This document shows positions 22,673 through 35,289 of a stretch of DNA of 64,000 nucleotides, one piece after another; the first letter of the stretch is position 1; every line of letters begins with the position of its first letter. The translations under genes were made by a program, and so were the position numbers. Under the pieces are notes generated by a model that saw only the letters and a program-made list of their open reading frames with translations, was not told the DNA's origin and did no database searches. The stretch is from Vermamoeba vermiformis (lineage: Eukaryota > Tubulinea > Echinamoebida), in contig JBEWZL010000221.1 of the NCBI GenBank assembly GCA_045837725.1, forward strand, positions 124,001 to 188,000. Reading direction: 5' to 3'.

Positions 22673-24021
22673 ATGAAAAGAAAAGCCTCAAGTGATACAG
22701 AAAATTTAGGTCATCCAACCAAGCGAGTTAAAATGGAAGCAGCAAGTTTGGTGATTGATCAGCCCGAGATCTTCGGAAGAATAATTTCTTACCTTATTTA
22801 TAAGCCAAATTATGCAATTAATTTTGCTTTAGCTTCGAGGAAGTAAGTATTGCGATAAGAAATCGTTTAGCGGATCTACAGCAAACGATTTACCAGAATT
22901 TTTTCGATTAAAATACTCAATTAATATTTGATTCAGGCTACACGAAAATTTGTAAAGTACGATATCGTGGAATTCGGCAGGATTTCAATTTTTGTTGTCC
23001 AGTAACGGTCGGATCGACAAAAATGCATTGGATCTGGCTTTACAAAAGATAGACAATGAAAGGCTGCTTGCTAAAAATTTCAAAATTCAGCAGAAAATTA
23101 CAGCTTATACACGTATGCGAGAGAATCGTGGACGCAAACCGACGCTAATGGGACCTGGATCCGTTGTCACCGAAGAGCCACAAAATTTCAACAAATAAAG
23201 TTACATTATAATATTATACAAATAATATTTAAATATTTTTTTCTATTTATAGCTAAAAAGAACGAGAATGTCTTTGTAAAAGAGTATCGTGAAATTTCAT
23301 CTTGGGGTCGGACACAACCAGCACTACGTGGGTAAGTTACAAAGTAATCATTTGTTATATTGAAAGAATATTTAACGCTGAAGTATAGCCTTTACATTGA
23401 ACTTGACGAAGGAGCTACGGATCCAAATCAGTTGATGAATGCAGGTACTTTCATCGTTTGCAGTGGTGAGGATCATGATTATGATGCAGAATGGGATGAA
23501 AGAGTCATATTTACGTATTCGTGTTTCTTCAAGTACATTTGCGACAATAAGAAGGCAGTTATTTTTGTCACACAGTACTCCGAGAATTACACCAAGCTCG
23601 CTGTTTATTGGAAGGTACGCATACAGTTAGCTAGTTATATGAATAGATTCGATTTTCAATTGCAAAAGAAAACGACAGTTGTGACACGTGTCATTTGTTT
23701 GACGTTTCATCGAAATTTCGTTCTTAACTGACAAGCAGCTTTATTTCATTGGTTGACTACCGGTACGACGTATTAATATGTTGTTAGTTTGATTTATTAA
23801 CTAAAGCAGTTGAAGCGGCCGGTTCTCTGCACGATCTAGCAAGAAAGCAACAAGCACGCGCTGGGAGAAACAAATTTTCTCGTTTGACACGTGCACTGCT
23901 TGAACTATTTGAAATTGACATTACCGATGAAGTGCTGCAAAAGAGCAGCGGATCCGAGTGGTTGTACGAGTGTTCCGCAAAAGCTTTCGTTGTTCAAACA
24001 TTGGCTGATTCCAAATTATAA
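22673..24021 (+). CDS. Unresolved gene, F-box-like N-terminus; possibly decayed
   Basis: Exon 22673-22842 encodes a basic leader (HPTKRVKME) and an F-box-like helix (QPEIFGRIISYLIYK), splices in frame to a 15-nt exon at 22937-22951 and then to 23003 onward (NGRIDKNALDLALQKIDNER). That frame stops at 23196-23198. Later open blocks look coding: 23267-23336 (VFVKEYREISSWGR), 23390-23614 (LYIELDEGATDPNQLMNAG ... YSENYTKLAVYWK) and 23812-24021 (EAAGSLHDLARKQQARAGR to a stop at 24021). I cannot join the block before 23198 to the next, nor the last two, with good GT-AG sites in phase. Either the gene is broken, or it is two genes, or some splice sites are atypical. No function assigned. Confidence 0.4.
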
Positions 24022-24123
24022 ATCTTTCCAAATTGCTACGATATTATTGTTTTATTTAAGCCTAGTAATTGTAACTAAAGTATAATTCGCTAGTAGCAAT
24101 AGTAGCAAGGAATCGAACTTGCA

Positions 24124-26493
24124 TTACAGCACGAAGGTAATAAAGAATATGGCGAAGGCCAAGAACGCCGTTTTCTTGCTTCCGCTCGAGACATTGTTAG
24201 CTTCTAGTTGATTGGGTGAATTTGGCGATGGTATAGGCTCTGCAGTAACTACAACAATAAAAGTTAGTTAGCGTACTCTTGAGAAGTACTACATTGATCC
24301 GCATACCTTTTATAGTGACATCTTTTGTCGTTGAAGTGTTAAAAGTGTCAACTGCTGTGAAAGTAATAACGTATGAGCCAATGTCGGATTTTGACGGCAC
24401 TCCTTCCAACGTGATTGAAGAGATACTGCTCGATGACGCGTTGACAAATGCAGGGAGCGTAGAGTCGAAGCTGAATGATACACACGAGTCAAAAGATTCG
24501 CTCGCTTTTGAAGTTGTTAGTAACGGAGGAATTGTACGGACGGATTGAAACTTACAAGTGCAAGTGATATTAAGGGATAACATTTCGTCAACCAGAACGT
24601 CGTATTCTTCGTTTGCGTTAATAACAGGTGGTTGATTCAATAGGACTACGTAAAGATTGTTAGCGTTCGACAAAATTTTTTTTCGTGAAGTTCAACAAGC
24701 GTACTTTTAGCAGCGGCTAACGGATTAATTCTTCCGAAACCAAATGTTGAGTCCTTTAACAGGCAATTAGACGGTGATACTATTAATCAAAGTAATATAA
24801 TTCAGCGTACTTTTCCGACGTCGCCCAAATCAACAGCAGTGCTGGCAAACAGGTCCATCAGTTCTGAGGCACCTATACTCGGCTTGATCGCCTTCATCAG
24901 CGCTGAAATTCCACTGACAATTGGTGTGGCCATTGAACAGCCGGTCCATTCTTCATAGCCTCCTGACTTAACTGTACTCATGATATTTGTTCCTATTAAT
25001 AATCGTTTAGTTTTTTTTGTTAAAAATTGGTCGTTATTAGAGATTCACGGACATCTTTCGAAAAAGGCAAAGAAGACTTTCATACCTGGAGCAGCGATAT
25101 CAACGAAATCACCAGTGTTCGACATGCCGTTTCTTTGATCACTGCCATCAATATTTGTAACTGCATATGCGTTTGCATACGCGGCAGGGTACCACGGTTG
25201 ATTTGCATTTGAAATGTAGCTGTTTCCAGCACATGCGTTCAGTAGGACTCCTACATAAAGTTAATAAAACTCGGATACACTTACAATCGATATGTATGAA
25301 CCGGACGTACCTCTGTTGTACAAGGCGTTGACCGCATCTTCGAGTGGTTGCCACTGAGTAAAGCCCTATCATAAAATTAACTAATAGGCAAATATAACAG
25401 GCATAATGGCGACCAGGTCCGAAAACGGCAATTTTGACTTGTGTATGATAGTTAGTCTACATACGCCCACACTCATGCTAATGATATCTGCGCCCAAATT
25501 CGCTGCGTCTAACATGCAAGCCACGAGTTCTCCATAAGTACCTCCTTTCGTCGAGTTAAGGACCTTGCCGATAATTAAGTTGACTCCATATGCAACTCCA
25601 GCAATGCCTATTCGTCAAGACTTAGTACTACTCGCGGTAACAATCATATGAAGGTTACATACCAATTGTATTGTTGGTCGTTCCTGCAATAATGCCGGCC
25701 ACGTGTGTACCTAAGCACATCCGTTAGTTGAATCTTTTCTGCCCGCTTTATCATTAAATATAGCATTAATAGAACTTACCATGGCCTCCATCATCATCTG
25801 CTATATCATCGTCTGTCATATAATCGTACTGCCAGACAATTCTTGACGCATCCAGATCGGAATGCGATGCGATTCCAGAGTCGCAAATAGCAACGGTCTG
25901 ATTATAATCACGTTTAAATTGATGGTTCATCATATTATTAAGGAGCAATAATAACGTACGATGTTCTTGACAAGAGTTTGTGAATACGAGATCAGATCCC
26001 AAACATCACTCATTTGAAGCTTCTCCATATGCCACATTGAGCTCCATTTCTCATCATTTGGCACCGCTCCGCTAAATACTATTAAAAAGTACATCGTCAA
26101 TTATATCAATTGTACTGCTAAATTTAGATGCGTATAATGCGGGCTTACTTTCAGGTATTTCATCGACAAAGGAAAATCTAGCATCTTCTCGCAGTTTTTC
26201 AATCGATAGGCTATCATCAACCTGCGTTACAATTTTAATTAGAATTTTCGGATGCGAACGGAGAATGATAATGATTGCAAACCGCTTTCTAATGGTCATA
26301 ATACCTCTATTATGAATCCTCCTATATCTTGGAACTCTCTTCTAAGTTTGCCGATCTCTTGCACAAGATCTACCGCGCGTTTGTTTGAACTCGCTGGATT
26401 TGGTTTAACGTAAACTCTCTTGCATTCGCCTAAGAATGCAATAGATATGACGCACAATACGAAAACGATATGCTGCGTTCGTTGGCAGACCAT
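24124..26493 (-). CDS. Secreted subtilisin-like serine protease (S8), tandem copy 2
   Basis: Thirteen exons, in the same positions and phases as the copy at 19379-21922 (26305-26493, 26149-26221, 25960-26078, 25780-25897, 25663-25710, 25465-25607, 25311-25365, 25086-25250, 24811-24992, 24705-24753, 24556-24645, 24307-24504, 24124-24248), give 517 residues. Signal peptide (VFVLCVISIAFLGEC), propeptide, triad Asp (VAICDSGIASH), His (GTHVAGII), Ser (WTGCSMATPIVSG) and oxyanion Asn (NACAGNS) are all present, again with Cys in the Ser motif. The beta domain and a hydrophobic GPI-like tail (TAFLAFAIFFITFVL) follow. Start chosen at ATG 26493 because it aligns with copy 1; an in-frame start lies 48 nt upstream. 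Clearly a tandem duplicate; both copies look intact. Confidence 0.92.
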
Positions 26494-26868
26494 CGTGTTG
26501 ACTCGCTGAAAATTTTTGTTTAAAAAAATAGTTGTCGGCAACCCGACAAATGTGGCAAACCTGGTAGATCACGTGGTCGAAACAACCGAAAAATTTGGCG
26601 AGTAAGTACTTGCGTGTAAATAACAGGTCGTCAAAACGTTGCCACAAGGGGTATGTAGATGTGCGGTCAACGGTATGACCAATGATCGTGCATGAATGAC
26701 TTCTAACCCTTGCCTGCCTTTGTGCGTTTTGCCCTGACAAAGAGGTACGAGAATCCGGTCAATTATTGTATTTTTTGCCTAATATGGCAGTCGCTACTTT
26801 TATTGCTTAACCAAATACTTTTCGCGTCCATAACACACGAAAGGAGACCGACATGTCCGAATAAAATT
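26494..26868. other. Intergenic region upstream of subtilase copy 2
   Basis: 375 bp holding the subtilase promoter and the lyase 3' flank. Minus-strand open frames here have no ATG in a credible context and no recognisable motif. Confidence 0.4.
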
Positions 26869-29199
26869 TCAGTTAAGAATAAGGAATGACACGAGAACGA
26901 CGACCAAGATGGACAATAAGTGGTATCCAAATCTAGTTGTTGCCGTGCTTACTCCAGGAGGTGAGGGAGATCTGCTTGGTGCTGATGAGGTACGTGGTGT
27001 AGTAGCGGTGTAGGGAGGAGAAGAGACTGGTGCAGGCACTGACACGATTTCTATATTACTTTGTTATGATTTATTTATTGCTAAGTATGAAGCAAACTTA
27101 CTCGCTGGAGTGACGGACCAAACTGGATGTGGATTAAAATTTTGTTTCAATTCCGGCCAGTTCGTAGCATTAACCATTCGGAAATATGCATCAGCAGTGC
27201 CAGGTACTCCTAATTGCACGGCAAACGAGATGGCAGGTTGTATATTGCCCCACATACTTTTCGGCCAAGATCCGATATCAAACTCGGCACTAAGGACTCC
27301 TTCTTGCGTACTTAGCCATGTCGGTGGCTTAGCGAATGTAGCAGCATAAATAGCGGACCAATCAGCCAGCCAGGGTCCAGCGCCGGTCAGATAGTCAGGA
27401 AAATTGACGGTAGAGACTGTAATGGTGTACGGAGCTCCATTGATGTACCAATAGCTATTAGACGGTCCTAATCTGCCTATAGCAGCCTTGCATTTCCATT
27501 GGAAGAATTCCATTGCTTTCGTGTTGTCCGCATCCGACACGGGCAGATCGAGCGAGATCGCATGACCCCATGCAGCGGTTACAAAGTCTTGTTGCCATAT
27601 AGCTACAACACTAGTAGCGTCACCATTGCCATTGTCATATCCTTCGCCAGGCTGAATCAGTCCAAAGTCGTTGTTGGCTTGTTGGATGTACTTTTCATGA
27701 TGGAACCGAATGTTGCTTTCCCAGCTCGCCTTGAAGTTGTTGCGATAGTCATCTGAATCGGGAGTGACAGATAGTGCATGGGCAAGGGCTCTAATCATCC
27801 AAGCTGAAGAACGCGTCTGAACGGCACCGAGAACTGGATGCAGCAAACCGGTACTGAAATTTCGCACAATTGCACCATCTGCAAGGCCCAAAAAGTTCGT
27901 AGTTGCTGCAAATTGCACTTGTTCCATGAATAACCATCGACCAGTCACTAAATAAGCCATGTAGCCTACTGACGGAGAATGTGCTGTGTCCCATCTCGGC
28001 GCAAGAGTTCCGTTGCAGCGCGGAGTGAAATCGTACTTGCTAGAACCACCATTATTATAGTACCTGCACGTGTCATCAATGACCAAATTAGGATAATCGC
28101 TAAATCGTAGAGGCTTCAAGGTGTGTTCATCGCGCCAGTGCAACGGATATCGACCCGCACTATAGCCATTAAACACGACGCCCTTGTACGCTATAGTCGC
28201 ATTCACAGAGGTCAAGTACACCACGTCATGTTCGGGAAGCAAACCAATAGGCCGTTGATAGCCAGGTGAAGGCATCTGATCGTTGTCAAAATCGAAGTTG
28301 CCTTGTTGTAAGGGCGCATAAGACCGAACTATTCGACCGAGTGCGTATTGACCTGCATCAGCGTTGGCAAAATACGAAGGAACGAGTAGTGAGGCTTGCA
28401 TGTAGATCGTGTCGTGGTGAACAGTAACTGCTGGATCTGTCGCGTCAAACCAATAAGAAAGAGCGGTCCCTAATAACAGAGGAGTGCGTGTATGAGTTGG
28501 CAAGTCAATTAAGTTGTTGAAAAGAGTGTTGCCGCCCAAATCAAACCTAAAATTAGCAGTTTTGTTGGTCGGATTTGGAACGCGGATGTAGCCATTTTCA
28601 ATCCAAGGAAGAACTTCGACCGCGCCTCCTTTATAAAGTCGTACATCTAGCCAGGCAACGAGATGAGGATCATTTCCAACTGGTTTGCGGTAGATCCAGT
28701 TCGACATCTGCCAGCCAGAGGTCCATTCCAAGTGAGGAGAGTCCCAATCAGCACTTTGCCATGAAACGCTCCCGTAGCTCTCGCAATCGATCGTAGTTGT
28801 AATACCGGTGGCCTTCAAGTCGCTCAGCGTGAGCGGAGAAATATTTGAGACGGTGGATGGACCCAGTGTAACGACCAAAGGAGTGTCTGCTGTAAGATCT
28901 GCGTGGCCAGAAATTACAGCGTACTTAAGGGAGCCATCAGACCAGTAGTTCTTTGGTACTACTTGCATTTCAGCGAGGTTGGATGAAGCGACGCCTTGCC
29001 CGGATGTGATGTGGCCTTTGACGAATGCGAAGCCCAAAGTGAAAGGTGCGCTGCCAGTGATAGGACTAAGTAGCGTAAAAGACATTGAGCCCGTAGGAGC
29101 GGGCACAGAGACACTGGAGTACGTCGTGTTGAGGCATGAGACGGATGTGGTCAGCGAGCAAAAGAGGGCAGCGAACAAAATTAGTCCGAGCGTGCGCAT
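26869..29199 (-). CDS. Secreted exo-rhamnogalacturonan lyase-like protein (PcRGLX/YetA type), membrane anchored
   Basis: One 2098-nt exon (27102-29199) plus one small exon (26869-27050) give 759 residues. After a signal peptide (LGLILFAALFCSLTTSVSC), the protein has the beta-sandwich start of the YetA/PcRGLX family (PFTLGFAFVKGHITSGQG, then YWSDGSLKYAVISGHAD) and a large catalytic part rich in Trp, Tyr and Asn (WDTAHSPSVGYMAYLVTGR, GPWLADWSAIYAATFAKPP). These enzymes cleave pectin-type chains and are best known from bacteria and some fungi. The only intron sits exactly where the enzyme ends; the second exon adds a Ser/Thr/Pro linker (VSSPPYTATTPRTSSAPSR) and a hydrophobic tail, so the product is probably GPI-anchored. 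Family call is moderate; coding and anchoring are firm. Intron poverty suggests transfer from bacteria. Confidence 0.8.
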
Positions 29200-29488
29200 C
29201 TTGTTGAGTAATCGACAAATAAAACAATTCAATCAATCGGTTGGTTTGCTTTAAAAGCTGATATAAAAATGGGGACGTGTTAGTCCTGATGTCGTCCCTT
29301 ACTTAATCGGGGAAAATACCGTATGTTTCAGTTTTAAAGAGCACCAAGCTACGATTTTAATTGACAGGAGGCCTTATTCGAGTTAATTTTCACGTTTGAA
29401 AATGGGATTCGTAAGTTGATTATTCTCCGTCATACTTCAGTTCTATCGTGGTTTAAGTAATTGCAACACTTTGTTTTATGAACCTTGT

Positions 29489-30871
29489 TTAAATTGTTCC
29501 TATTACACGTCTAATTGATTGGTCTTTGAAGATTGATCGTGCAATCGGACCAAAGTCAAGTGTCACTCCTGGATATTTGACATGTGACACGATCAACGTC
29601 CAAATATCACGTGGTAGTACTGGCATTGACTCGTTTGAATGAGCGCAATGACTTGATCGTGCAATATTGTACAACAGCACTATCATCGATCGAACTCGTT
29701 CGTTCTGAAGTTTTCTGTTACGAAGTGTTATCTCTTTGATCTGCCTTTTATCAGTGTTCCGATATAATTCACAGTCTACTATTGATTCGTTCTCTCGGAG
29801 TATTGACAGGTCATTGAGCGGAGACTTCAAAATGAGTTCAAACTTTCGCAAAGACTGTGCCATTTTTAATCCATTTTTAAAGTCGATATTATCCACTATC
29901 CTATCAGTATTCATATTTAACAATAAATCTTCCAATACCGGAGAATTGGCGAGTATTTTTCCGATCGAAGAGTACAAATCTGGCATGCAGCGGTAGTTGT
30001 CGTAAAGTTCCATGTGTAAAATCCTCACGCTACTATCCGCCAAAGCATTAAATGTATCATATCTGGGGTCCTTGTTACAGTAAAATCCAAATTTCAGCTT
30101 CGTTAATGCTTTTGATTTTTGGATCAGCCGAACTAGATGTGGCATTGCCGGCACGGTGACCAGTATATGCGCCAATTCCAGTGATATTAATTTGTCATTA
30201 TGCTCGACAAAATATTCGCAGAATTCTTTGAATCCTTCCGCTTCAAATGGAATTTCGTCGCCAAAAAGAGATATCGCAGCGAATGAGAACTGATTGAAAT
30301 TCGTTCCACTTGCAAGTGTTGCTGCGATTTCGGTGAATAAATCAGTCCAGCTATCAATGCAAGGAACATCCAATTTGAAATACTTCGTTGGGCAGCGAAG
30401 ACCGTTCAGTTTTGTATTGAGTGGTGCACGTGAACTGTCATCTTCGGTGACTTCCAAAGTCACAAGATCGATATTGCAGTGATTATTATTGTTATTGTAC
30501 TCCTTAATTGCATCAAACAGGAGTTGGATGTGCTCGCGGGTTGTATTCGCTTCTAAATCAAAATTGATCTCGTTGATTTGATAATTCATGTTCGGTTGCT
30601 TAATATCATCAATAAAGTATTTAACGTCTTCTGCAAGCTGGGTTAGAGCGATGATGACTCTTTTAACATTCGGGTAATTCAAAATTCTGGTCTCTTTGTT
30701 TGATATTGTTATCTGAATGCATAATAATTAATATACATAATAATACATCTATAGGTATTTTTTTGGGTCGATAATAAAATCATACCATTTAATAAAAAGA
30801 GAAAATTAAAAGATAATTCGAAATCTTTGACCAAGCTCAATTAAAATAATTACCTCATTGATCTGCGACAT
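29489..30871 (-). CDS. LRR-like protein with C-terminal F-box, paralog A
   Basis: Exons 30854-30871 (MSQINE) and 29489-30712 give 413 residues. The body has irregular leucine-rich spacing (LISLELAHILVTVPAMPHLV, SKALTKLKFGFYCNK, SPVLEDLLLNMNTD) like a degenerate LRR solenoid. The final 80 residues contain an F-box-like motif (PVLPRDIWTLIVSHVKYPG), unusually at the C-terminus. The last ~230 bp are nearly identical to the neighbouring paralog at 31166. F-box proteins recruit substrates to SCF ubiquitin ligases; a role here is inference, since a C-terminal F-box after LRRs reverses the usual order. Confidence 0.82.
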
Positions 30872-31165
30872 GACTATATTGATATAAACTAATTTTGAGG
30901 CAATCTTGTGGTGCTGAGCCAATGACCAAAAAAAAAAAATGAAATCCGGATGTTGATCCAAAATACACCGCTAAAAACCAGTGCGGACCTTGTCCACAAA
31001 TGTCAGTCACGTTAATAAACCTAGATCAGCCCCAAAAAAGATTGCTCTCCAAACTCACTCAATGCCAAATAACACCGATTCTTGTGCGACGTTTCATCTT
31101 GATCCACCAAAATGACATTTTAGTAAGTCTTCGCTGAAGACTGTAATGTTTAAATCTCGCTCATT
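30872..31165. other. Intergenic region between F-box paralogs
   Basis: 294 bp separating the start of paralog A from the end of paralog B on the same strand. Includes a short A10 run near 30930. No coding signal. Confidence 0.4.
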
Positions 31166-32579
31166 TTATTGATATATTACACGTCTAATCGATTGGTCTT
31201 TGAAGATTGATCGTGCAATTGGACCAAAGTCAAGTGTCACTCCTGGATATTTGACATGTGACACGATCAGCGTCCAAATGTCACGTGGTAGTACTGGCAT
31301 TGATTCGTTTGATGAATTATTGCAATGATTGGATCGTGCAATATTGTACAACAGCACTATCATCGATCGAACTCGTTCGTTCTGCAGTTTTCTATTACGA
31401 AGTGTTATTTCGTTAATTTTGTCGGTCGGATTTGTCTTATGATTATGGGCATTAATTGGGCATTTGAATTGTATTAATGATTCATTTTCTTCTAACAAAT
31501 ATGAGACTTGCTCTTCGCTCAAGGGAAATTCGGGAAGTGAAAGCGATTTTAACGAGTGTGCTGTTTTTAACGCTTCTTTAAATAGCTTCTTGTGATTAGG
31601 ATTTTCGATTAATTCTCTATCAAATGACGTTACGATCAATTCTTCTAATTTTTGAGAATTTTTTATGAGACCAATGCACATCTCGAGGCTTTCGACTGTT
31701 AAGTTCTTTATGTTGCTATTCCGTATAGCGTCATACATGCTACTATCTCTCTTGTATAGGAAAGATGGAAATTCATATTTGAGATCTGTTAATGCTCGCG
31801 AATTTTGAATGAGTTGACTGATCTGTTGATAATTCTTGAGGCAAATATCGAAGTTGAAGAACTCTAATGATAACAATTGCTCGCTATTTTCACTAAAGTA
31901 TTCGTAGAATTGGGTAAATCCCTTGTCGAGCGTTAACGGGCAATCGTACATGAAATTTGCATCACGGAAGGAGATCTGATTGAAATTTGTTCCGCTCCGA
32001 AGAACCGACACTAGGTCTTGAAACATACTGTCAATATCATCATCGATCGAGGCACTAAATTTGAAATATTCTGTTGGTCTTTGAAGATTTTTGAGTTTTT
32101 CAAGAGATCCGATATTTTCTTCTTCATCCTCAGCAATATTAAGGCGTTCTATCATAATAGTCAAATTACGAATCTTGTGGCTACCGGTATTATTGTACTG
32201 TTCAATCGTTGAAAAGAGTAATTGAAAGTGCTCGTGTTTTGTGCGCGAATCCGCACAAAATATCACTTCGTCTATGACTAATGGCGGCTTAAGTACTTTT
32301 GGAACTTCAGCTATATCATTTGCATTATCTTTTAACTTTATATGGAACTGTTTGACCTCTTTGTTCGGAGATGTAATGGCGCGAACATTGAATATCTGCG
32401 GAAATAAATCAGAAAATTACAAATGACGAGGATAAAATTATTTTATCAGATTTTCACGCTAAAAACCAATTTTTCAACGTTATTGTATTTATGCAACGCA
32501 AGATGCGTTTTGGGCGAGAGCAAAACGTGTATTATGCTCATTATTTAGTCACCAACAGAAAATTACTCACGTTATTCAT
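31166..32579 (-). CDS. LRR-like protein with C-terminal F-box, paralog B
   Basis: The main exon (31166-32395) is solid; a 9-nt first exon (32571-32579, MNN) with a GTGAGT donor is my best start, giving 412 residues, close to 413 in paralog A. The body has degenerate leucine-rich repeats (EQLLSLEFFNFDICLKN, NSRALTDLKYEFPS, NSQKLEELIVTSF). The C-terminal 80 residues, with PVLPRDIWTLIVSHVKYPG, are almost the same as in paralog A, whereas the rest is only weakly alike. Both share the paralog-specific segment EITLRNRKLQNERVRSMIVL just before the F-box. First exon uncertain. Confidence 0.78.
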
Positions 32580-32715
32580 TTTTAGTCCTAGATTGCTATT
32601 GTTTGAGAACGGCAGACGTGGTAAACACTCACAGCATTCAATTAAATTAGATCAATTTTTGTTTTTGACCGTATTCATTTTTCTCCTCGGAGGACGCAAC
32701 GTTAAACTTGTTCAT

Positions 32716-35289
32716 TTATTTATTTTTTAGCAATTCAACGCACTTTTCCGCGTCTTCTCCTCGCCGCATTGCCTCATCCAAAGCAGTTTCATCATCAACG
32801 TTCTAGCAGAAAGAAAATCTTAGTTAAGGGCACCACGAACATGGGTATATTATTTACGTACCACTAGTGATGGATCGGCACCATTTTCAAGCAAAAACTT
32901 AACCACCTAATCGAGATCCAGATCAGTACACCATTCTACGCGATCAAGTGGTCCGATTTGCTCACTATGTATGTATATACGGTATTTACGTCCCATATAT
33001 ACTATTTAATAGCTTACCTCATCTCTACCGAACTTAGCAGCCAAGTGTAACGGTGAATCTTTTCCGGGATTGGACTGAGTATTAACGAGCGACTTGTCCT
33101 TATTTAATATAACCCGTATACTATCAATAGCGCCACCCATAGCTGCAACGTGAATAAGCTCGCCACCATCGATGTAAACGTCGACAAGTTTGTTTGTCAG
33201 ATCCGGCTTTACACCATTGTCCAGCAAAAGCTGTAAGCCTAATAACAAGTATTATAAGTAGCTGAGCGTTATATTATCCTAATTATAACTGTTAACTACC
33301 TTCAGCAAAGTTTTGAGCGGCCATTTTGTGCGCGATCGTGTTTCCGTCGCTGTCTGTGAGCTCTTCAATTAAGTTAGCATCAAAATGAAGTTTCTTATCT
33401 TTTGCGAGGTAAGTGAAGCAATGCATCGCATGAGACTTGAGCGCAGTTAAAATTAACGTTTCTTGACGGTCATTCTTGATAGATGCAAGATCCAGATCCT
33501 CCCAACCTAACATTAGTTCCATATCAGTATTGATTAGTAAGGTATGATTATGAATTTTAAATTAAAAATGAATCGGAATTCGGCTGTTTAAGGAATAGCC
33601 CGACGGAATATTACGTATTCCTAATTTGGTAATTCAGTTTTTTACGGATCTCGGAGCTTACCGGAAAGAACAAATTTCAATGGTCCGATGAGATCTTCTT
33701 CTACAAATAAATGGAGGACGCCGCGACCTCCGAATTTCAAATCAAGCACGCCGTGGAAATTGATCGGCACAACGAGTGCTTCTTTGTGAGTCGTTATATT
33801 CGACAACAACGTATCAAAATTGAAAACATTGCCCACCTATAAATAATACAATATTAGTACTAGTTTAATAGAGAATAGGATGCTTAACGCCCTACTTTCA
33901 ACTGAGTTTCAAGCGGAGTTTCTCCGTTGTTATTTTGCACTACGACGGATCCACCGAAGCTCATTAACAACTCTAAATACTCCGAAGAGCATGCTGTTAA
34001 ATGCATAGGTGTATTTCCTGCATTGTTCTTCTTGTTCGGATCTGCTCCATGTTCAAGCAACAATTTAACATGATCTGTTTTAATATTGACGCCAGCAGTA
34101 AGTTTACGATCACCTACATAAAATTGTTAGTATTATAGTGATAAGGGTCAGTATTATATGATAGATTGAATTGAAGTTCTCACCTGCTAAATGTAGGACA
34201 GTATTTCCATCCAGATCCGCAACGTTTACGTCGATTAATTTTCGTTCAATAATATCGGTGACAATATCCGTGTTGCTCCATATAGCTGCTTCGTGTAGAG
34301 GAGTGTATCCCTTGTTATTAGGAGTCGAAATCAACTGCTGGAGCTTCCCGTGATCTACCAAAAAATTAAATCACATGATTACAATTATTGCCGGAAGTTC
34401 GCGTTAGAAATTTAATTTAATATGAAAGCAATATTACGCTTTAATATGATTTTTGTTAAATTTGGAAATGTTTTCGATTGTGTACGAGATCGTTTTCGGG
34501 TTTACCTTTCTCGCTTTGCATAAGCAGATCTACCAATAATTTGAAGCATTTGACGTTGCCTTGTCTAGCAGCTTTTAATAGAGGAGTATCGCCTTGCTTA
34601 TTTTTTTCAATTAAGCTCGCGCCTTTGCTCGCCAAAACTTCGATAATTGCTGTCGGATCTGCACCTGGTCTTGATAAAAGCTAAATTGGTATATTAATGC
34701 CAATCGTACGAGCACATTAATATGATATTATTCTGCTTACAGCGTGTATTATAGTATTCCCTTGGTCATTTTTTTTGTTGATATCGGCACCAGCATCGAT
34801 AAATAATTGGCACATTGGTAAGTTATTATTTAGAGCAGCGAAAAATAAGCAACTATTGCCCTTTTCATCGGTCACATCGACTTTAGCCTAATTAAAATTC
34901 AATAAATTAGAAAAAAATCTGAAAAATTACCGTATCTATATTTCTTGGGATTACTTACTCCTGCCTTCGTGATTAAATATTTACATGTATCAAGTGATCT
35001 ATTTACAGCATTTGTCGCAGCCAAAAGTGAGTTAGTAAGTCCGGATCTTCCGCGTTTTTGAATAGTATTCGGGTTAGCTCCTAGAGATCGATTAATATTT
35101 GTAAGTTTTATTAAAATAATACGCACCCTTGCTAATTAACACGTCCAATATTTCTTCGGACACGCCCAATCCGGATGCTTGAAACAAAATCTCATCCAAT
35201 GAGGTTTGCAAGTTTTCAGCTGGAATTTTTGCTATTAGGTCCACTAACGCGGACTTATCGCCCTTCTGTAGTACACCTAACGAGTCCAT
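32716..35289 (-). CDS. Ankyrin-repeat protein
   Basis: Eleven exons (35127-35289, 34959-35080, 34741-34887, 34506-34680, 34184-34354, 33896-34113, 33662-33836, 33300-33506, 33018-33238, 32862-32906, 32716-32802) give 576 residues. About ten ankyrin repeats fill the whole protein, with motifs such as GYTPLHEAAIWSNTDIV, GNTVLHLAG, LLEHGADPNKKNNAGNTPMH, DSPLHLAAKFGRDE and LLENGADPSLV. Introns often fall inside repeats at the conserved Gly. No other domain is visible, so it is probably a protein-binding scaffold. It shares a 113-bp divergent intergenic region with the XRCC4 gene. Confidence 0.9.
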
